Assembly: GCF_025685625.1 (NCBI RefSeq)
Contig: NZ_JAGSYI010000001.1
Location: 2,275,147 to 2,339,146, forward strand
Length of the DNA: 64,000 nt
Reading direction: 5' to 3'
From: Acidicapsa acidisoli
GTDB lineage: Bacteria > Acidobacteriota > Terriglobia > Terriglobales > Acidobacteriaceae
Positions 60,828-64,000 of this stretch are shown here, piece by piece. Both the position numbers and the translations under genes were made by a program. Every line of letters begins with the position of its first letter. Position 1 is the first letter of the stretch. The notes under the pieces were generated by a model. It saw only the letters and a list, made by a program, of their open reading frames with translations. It searched no databases and was not told the origin of the DNA.

Positions 60828-62447
60828 TCATTTGGCGTCCACTGGTGCAGCAGTGACTTGTCGATACTGGGTTGGCACTGTGGACATGAAGGCAACCACG
60901 GCGAGGCAAGCTACGCAGCACGTAGCCAGGAGCAGAAAGCTGTCGGAGATTGCCAGCGTAAAGGCTTGCTGGCGAACCTGCAGCCCCAGTACCTCCGCGG
61001 CGCGGCCCGCTGCGGTGAGGCCAGTTGAGTATGGAGCGAATGCGTGTTGAAGGCCGAGGAGCCTGTAATCCGTGGGGCCATTTCCAAGCTGGACATTCAA
61101 CCCAAGCATGTTCGAGTGGAACTGTTCTCGAACAGCGATGAAGTGCCCCATAAATGTTGACCCCATCTCGCCCCCAAACAAACGGGTAACCTGGAAGAAG
61201 CCTGCAAAGGTCAACACGTCAACGGGCCGTTGCAACGCACCGGTGTCAAAAAGTTCGAGCACGATAGCGCCAACCATCGAGTTGAAAGCTAACGCCAGCC
61301 CAATGGCCATTACTGCCTCGGAGATTCCAAAGTCGGGCCCTGCCCACACCGCGGTGATACGCGCATCGAGCAAACATGCGACCCCTACCAGGCTGAATCC
61401 GGCTGTAAGGATTAGCCGGGGATCAATTCTCCGCATCAGAGCCATTGCAGCTACGCCGAGCACGAATTGCGGAAGCGCCACCCAAGCCAGGACGGTGGCT
61501 TCTTGCAAAGGACGGAATCCTCGGACCGAGCCAAGAAAGCTGGGAATGCTTACAACTGTAGCAAGCATGATGAAGCGGAAACTGATAAGGATCGGAGCCA
61601 GCAACAGCGTGTTCCTGCGCATCAGGAACCGAAAATTGATCAGAGGATTGGGCAACAGGAAATGCCGAACTATCGCTGTTAGTATCAGCATGACTCCTGC
61701 GGCCACCAATCCTATGATGAGCGACGAATGAAACCAATCCAGTCGTTGCCCCTGGTCGAACGCCGTATAGAGAAGCGCAGCCCCGAGGCTCGCATACAGG
61801 AAGCCCCTCCAATTCGGAGTGGGATGCCCCGGCTGCGGTTTTGGAAGCGGCTGCCAGGGAATACCAAAGTAAACCAGGACAATCATGATTGGAGTCAGGA
61901 CGGTGCCGTTCCAGAATATCCAACGCCAGGAGAGATGTTCGATGAAGAATGATTCCCATGCCTGCGCCATATCTGTCGTAAAGATGATGTCCGTCGCATA
62001 CATCGCTATCCCCATCAACACAAAGCGTATCGGCAGGTTCCTGAGCACGAAAGATAACGTTAATGGATAGAACGTACCCGCGCTAAGGCCAGCGATGATA
62101 AGCAGAGCGATGACCACTTCGAGTGAATGGCAAAGAGGGATCAAAAAACTTACTGCGGTGAATATCCATGCACAAGCCAAAAGTACTCGTCTGGGACCGA
62201 GGAGGCCCCCCAGATATACAGAAAAAGGACCGATAAACATCATGGACGCGTTGAACGAGGTATTAATCCAAGACGCCTCATCAACCCCGAGATGCAATGC
62301 GCCTCGTATGTCAGCCAGACCTACGCTCATTAGTCGCCCCGTGCATGTCGCGATGAGTGCACCGAGGAGCACGCCAGCGACGCCAAGCAGTGGATGTGTT
62401 GTGACTACCGGGTGTGTGTCTTGGGCGTTAGTATCAGGATCTGTCAT
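60828..62447 (-). CDS. emrB: EmrB-type MFS efflux transporter (DHA2 family)
   Basis: 539 residues with about 14 hydrophobic helices. Motifs of DHA2 permeases: VGLADIRGALHLGVDEASWINTSFNASMM, GPFSVYLGGLLGPRRVLLACAWIF and FYPLTLSFVLRNLPIR near the N-terminus. The motif-C-like stretch lies in IAGLSAGTFYPLT. It takes drugs from the inner membrane and hands them to the HlyD/EmrA partner using the proton gradient. The start overlaps the emrA stop by 4 nt. Confidence 0.92.
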   Translation of the reverse strand: MTDPDTNAQDTHPVVTTHPLLGVAGVLLGALIATCTGRLMSVGLADIRGALHLGVDEASWINTSFNASMMFIGPFSVYLGGLLGPRRVLLACAWIFTAVSFLIPLCHSLEVVIALLIIAGLSAGTFYPLTLSFVLRNLPIRFVLMGIAMYATDIIFTTDMAQAWESFFIEHLSWRWIFWNGTVLTPIMIVLVYFGIPWQPLPKPQPGHPTPNWRGFLYASLGAALLYTAFDQGQRLDWFHSSLIIGLVAAGVMLILTAIVRHFLLPNPLINFRFLMRRNTLLLAPILISFRFIMLATVVSIPSFLGSVRGFRPLQEATVLAWVALPQFVLGVAAMALMRRIDPRLILTAGFSLVGVACLLDARITAVWAGPDFGISEAVMAIGLALAFNSMVGAIVLELFDTGALQRPVDVLTFAGFFQVTRLFGGEMGSTFMGHFIAVREQFHSNMLGLNVQLGNGPTDYRLLGLQHAFAPYSTGLTAAGRAAEVLGLQVRQQAFTLAISDSFLLLATCCVACLAVVAFMSTVPTQYRQVTAAPVDAK

Positions 62448-63589
62448 TGGCCACCGTCCAATCGTCCTCCAGCCTTTCCGGTATGAACGGTCACAACTGC
62501 CGAGAACCCCGGCCGCAACTGGTCCAGATAAGGTTGCCCCGAGAAGAAGACGACCTTTACGGGCACGCGCTGAACCACCTTGGTGAAGTTGCCAGTCGCA
62601 TTATCCGGCGGCAACAGGGCGAACTGAGAGCCGCTGGCGGGAGACAACTGCTCAACCTTGCCGTGAAACACTCGACCTGGAAAAGTATCGATACGGACAT
62701 CCGCCGTGTCGCCAACTCGCATATTAGTCAGTTGAGTTTCTTTGAAATTCGCCTGCACCCAGACCTCGTTTTGAACCAGATCGATCACCTGCGTTCCGGG
62801 AGCGACCAATTGGCCGACGAGTGCGCGGCGCTCCCCGACCGTCCCATCGGTCGGTGCAGCGATTTGCGTGTAGGCCAGATTCACCTGGGCGACGACAATG
62901 GCAGCCTTCTTCGCCGCTATATCAGCCTTGTAAACATCATCTTTTATATTCAGCGCCTCCCGTTGGCGCTTCGCAGTCTCAAGTTGACTTTGGCTGGCAA
63001 CCAGGGCTCCCTCGGCGCGCGCGAGATCCGCTTTACGCGACTCAACCACGCCGCTGAGCTGGCCCTTCTGTGCGGTGGCAATTTCCAACTGCTGGTGAGT
63101 TGCCGCCTTTGAGTCGAACAGAGCCTGTTGACGCTGCAACTCTGTCAAAGCGCGATCAAGTTCGGGGGTTGCCGAGGCAATGGCAGCTTTGGCGGCGTCG
63201 ATGGCGGCTTCAGCCTGTACAATCCCTGCCTTCGCCGCTTCGATTTGAGCGTCCTGTATTCTCTTCGCCGCCTGATTGTCTGCGAGGGAGGCTTCAGATG
63301 CGGCTAGTGCGGCCTGGGCCTGATTTAGGGCCGCTCGATAGTCGTCGTCGTCAAGCTCGATAACAGCCTGGCCCGCTTTGACGCTCTGATAGTCACTAAC
63401 GTTCACCTTGCGGACTGTTCCGGAGATTCGCGTGCTCAGAGGCGTCATGTCAGCCCTCAGGTAGGCGTCATCCGTCACCTGATCAGGACGGTTTCCTTGC
63501 CAACCAGTCCAGTGACCCGCAATGCCGAAGAGAAGACCCGCAGCAGCCAGCAAGACGATCAGCGGTATGATCCACGATTTTTTACTCAT
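62444..63589 (-). CDS. emrA: EmrA/HlyD-type membrane fusion protein
   Basis: 381 residues. An N-terminal membrane helix (WIIPLIVLLAAAGLLFGIAG, about 6-25), a lipoyl-like hairpin split by a long coiled coil (QAALAASEASLADNQAAKRIQDAQIEAAKAGIVQAEAAIDAAKAAIA, then ATPELDRALTELQRQQALFDSKAATHQQLE), and a beta-barrel with APTDGTVGERRALVGQLV. It bridges the MFS pump to TolC. It is the first gene of the emrA-emrB-tolC operon. Confidence 0.92.
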   Translation of the reverse strand: MSKKSWIIPLIVLLAAAGLLFGIAGHWTGWQGNRPDQVTDDAYLRADMTPLSTRISGTVRKVNVSDYQSVKAGQAVIELDDDDYRAALNQAQAALAASEASLADNQAAKRIQDAQIEAAKAGIVQAEAAIDAAKAAIASATPELDRALTELQRQQALFDSKAATHQQLEIATAQKGQLSGVVESRKADLARAEGALVASQSQLETAKRQREALNIKDDVYKADIAAKKAAIVVAQVNLAYTQIAAPTDGTVGERRALVGQLVAPGTQVIDLVQNEVWVQANFKETQLTNMRVGDTADVRIDTFPGRVFHGKVEQLSPASGSQFALLPPDNATGNFTKVVQRVPVKVVFFSGQPYLDQLRPGFSAVVTVHTGKAGGRLDGGQ

Positions 63590-63657
63590 GCCGTAAAGCC
63601 TCCGAGCCTAAATCAATTTCGACTGAAATAATACGCCGCTGCTCTTGACCAATGCGC

Positions 63658-64000
63658 TCAATGCACACCGAGCACGCCGCAGGGAGCTTCTTGTGCGAGG
63701 TCATATACGAAACTCCAAGGACGGGATAAATAGAAGTCGTGCCGATGGAGACCAATGACGAGCAGATCTGCACTTTCCGCCCTGAGATAGTGAAGTATGG
63801 CCTCTACCTCTTGACCTTCTACGATCGAGCCTGTTGCGTGAACTTCATGCTCCTGCGCTAAGAGTGACGCCTTTTCATGCAATTCACCGTGGACTCGGCG
63901 TCGGCCGTCCTTCATTGCGCTGGGGGCGCTTGGATCGACAACGATGGCGAATGAGGCATAGGCGGGAAGATCTCCCAGGTGGGACACCGTTGCGAGCTCG
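63658..64000 (-). CDS. Universal stress protein (UspA) domain, 5' end outside window
   Basis: About 113 visible codons, open to the edge. ELATVSHLGDLPAYA, then the typical UspA C-terminal stretch VEAILHYLRAESADLLVIGLHRHDFYLSRPWSFVYDLAQEAPCGVLGVH, with the ATP-binding G-x2-G-x9-G(S/T) partly altered (GLHRHD). A stress-related role is suggested. It precedes emrA by 68 bp on the same strand. Confidence 0.82.
   Translation of the reverse strand, partial: ELATVSHLGDLPAYASFAIVVDPSAPSAMKDGRRRVHGELHEKASLLAQEHEVHATGSIVEGQEVEAILHYLRAESADLLVIGLHRHDFYLSRPWSFVYDLAQEAPCGVLGVH

Overview
The window looks like a chromosomal segment of an acidobacterium of the Terriglobia/Acidobacteriaceae type. I infer this from the GC-rich coding, the large 'duplicated orphan' MacB/FtsX permease paired with a PadR regulator, the exported proteins with carboxypeptidase-like regulatory domains, and hairpin repeats in the intergenic spaces. 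No rRNA is present, so the taxon is an inference.

Layout. (1) 1-849: the 3' end of an ABC permease. (2) 1-11.6 kb, minus strand: a carbohydrate block in the order glucoamylase, transketolase, RpiB, HAD phosphatase, 6-phosphogluconate dehydrogenase, G6P dehydrogenase, 6-phosphogluconolactonase, glucokinase. It can free glucose, phosphorylate it and run it through the oxidative and part of the non-oxidative pentose phosphate pathway. (3) 12-27.6 kb: housekeeping genes (superoxide dismutase, CCA-adding enzyme, TsaD, CysRS, an aminotransferase, a YraN protein), two paralogous exported proteins flanking tsaD, and an AMP-ligase/ACP/acyltransferase fusion. (4) 27.6-33.8 kb, minus strand: a complete iron-sulfur assembly operon iscR-iscS-iscU-iscA-hscB-hscA-fdx-iscX. 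(5) 34-35.1 kb: a zinc-ribbon protein, a PgsA-like phosphatidyltransferase and tRNA-Val(GAC).

(6) 35.1-49.9 kb: an accessory island. A 66-bp direct repeat covering the 3' half of the tRNA-Val plus 10 bp recurs at 49849-49914, so the 14.8 kb between looks integrated. It carries a truncated IS110 transposase, the PadR/permease pair, decayed tautomerase and short-chain dehydrogenase genes, an orphan histidine kinase, an NmrA-like protein, a sigma-like protein, a DoxX protein, a propeller-type two-component system and a lipoprotein. A tyrosine-recombinase remnant lies just outside the right repeat, which suggests two successive insertions at the same tRNA.

(7) 50.6-54 kb: a three-gene succinate dehydrogenase/fumarate reductase operon (membrane anchor, flavoprotein, iron-sulfur protein). 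It is followed, on the other strand, by a TPR-like gene and by strongly decayed remnants of a second flavoprotein/iron-sulfur pair (54503-55177) that I found only by translating across frames. (8) 55.2-58 kb: two response regulators without a kinase and two sigma-factor-like proteins; a stray copy of a response-regulator tail lies at about 58.8 kb. (9) 58.9-64 kb, minus strand: an EmrA/EmrB/TolC-type tripartite efflux operon preceded by a universal stress protein that runs off the window.
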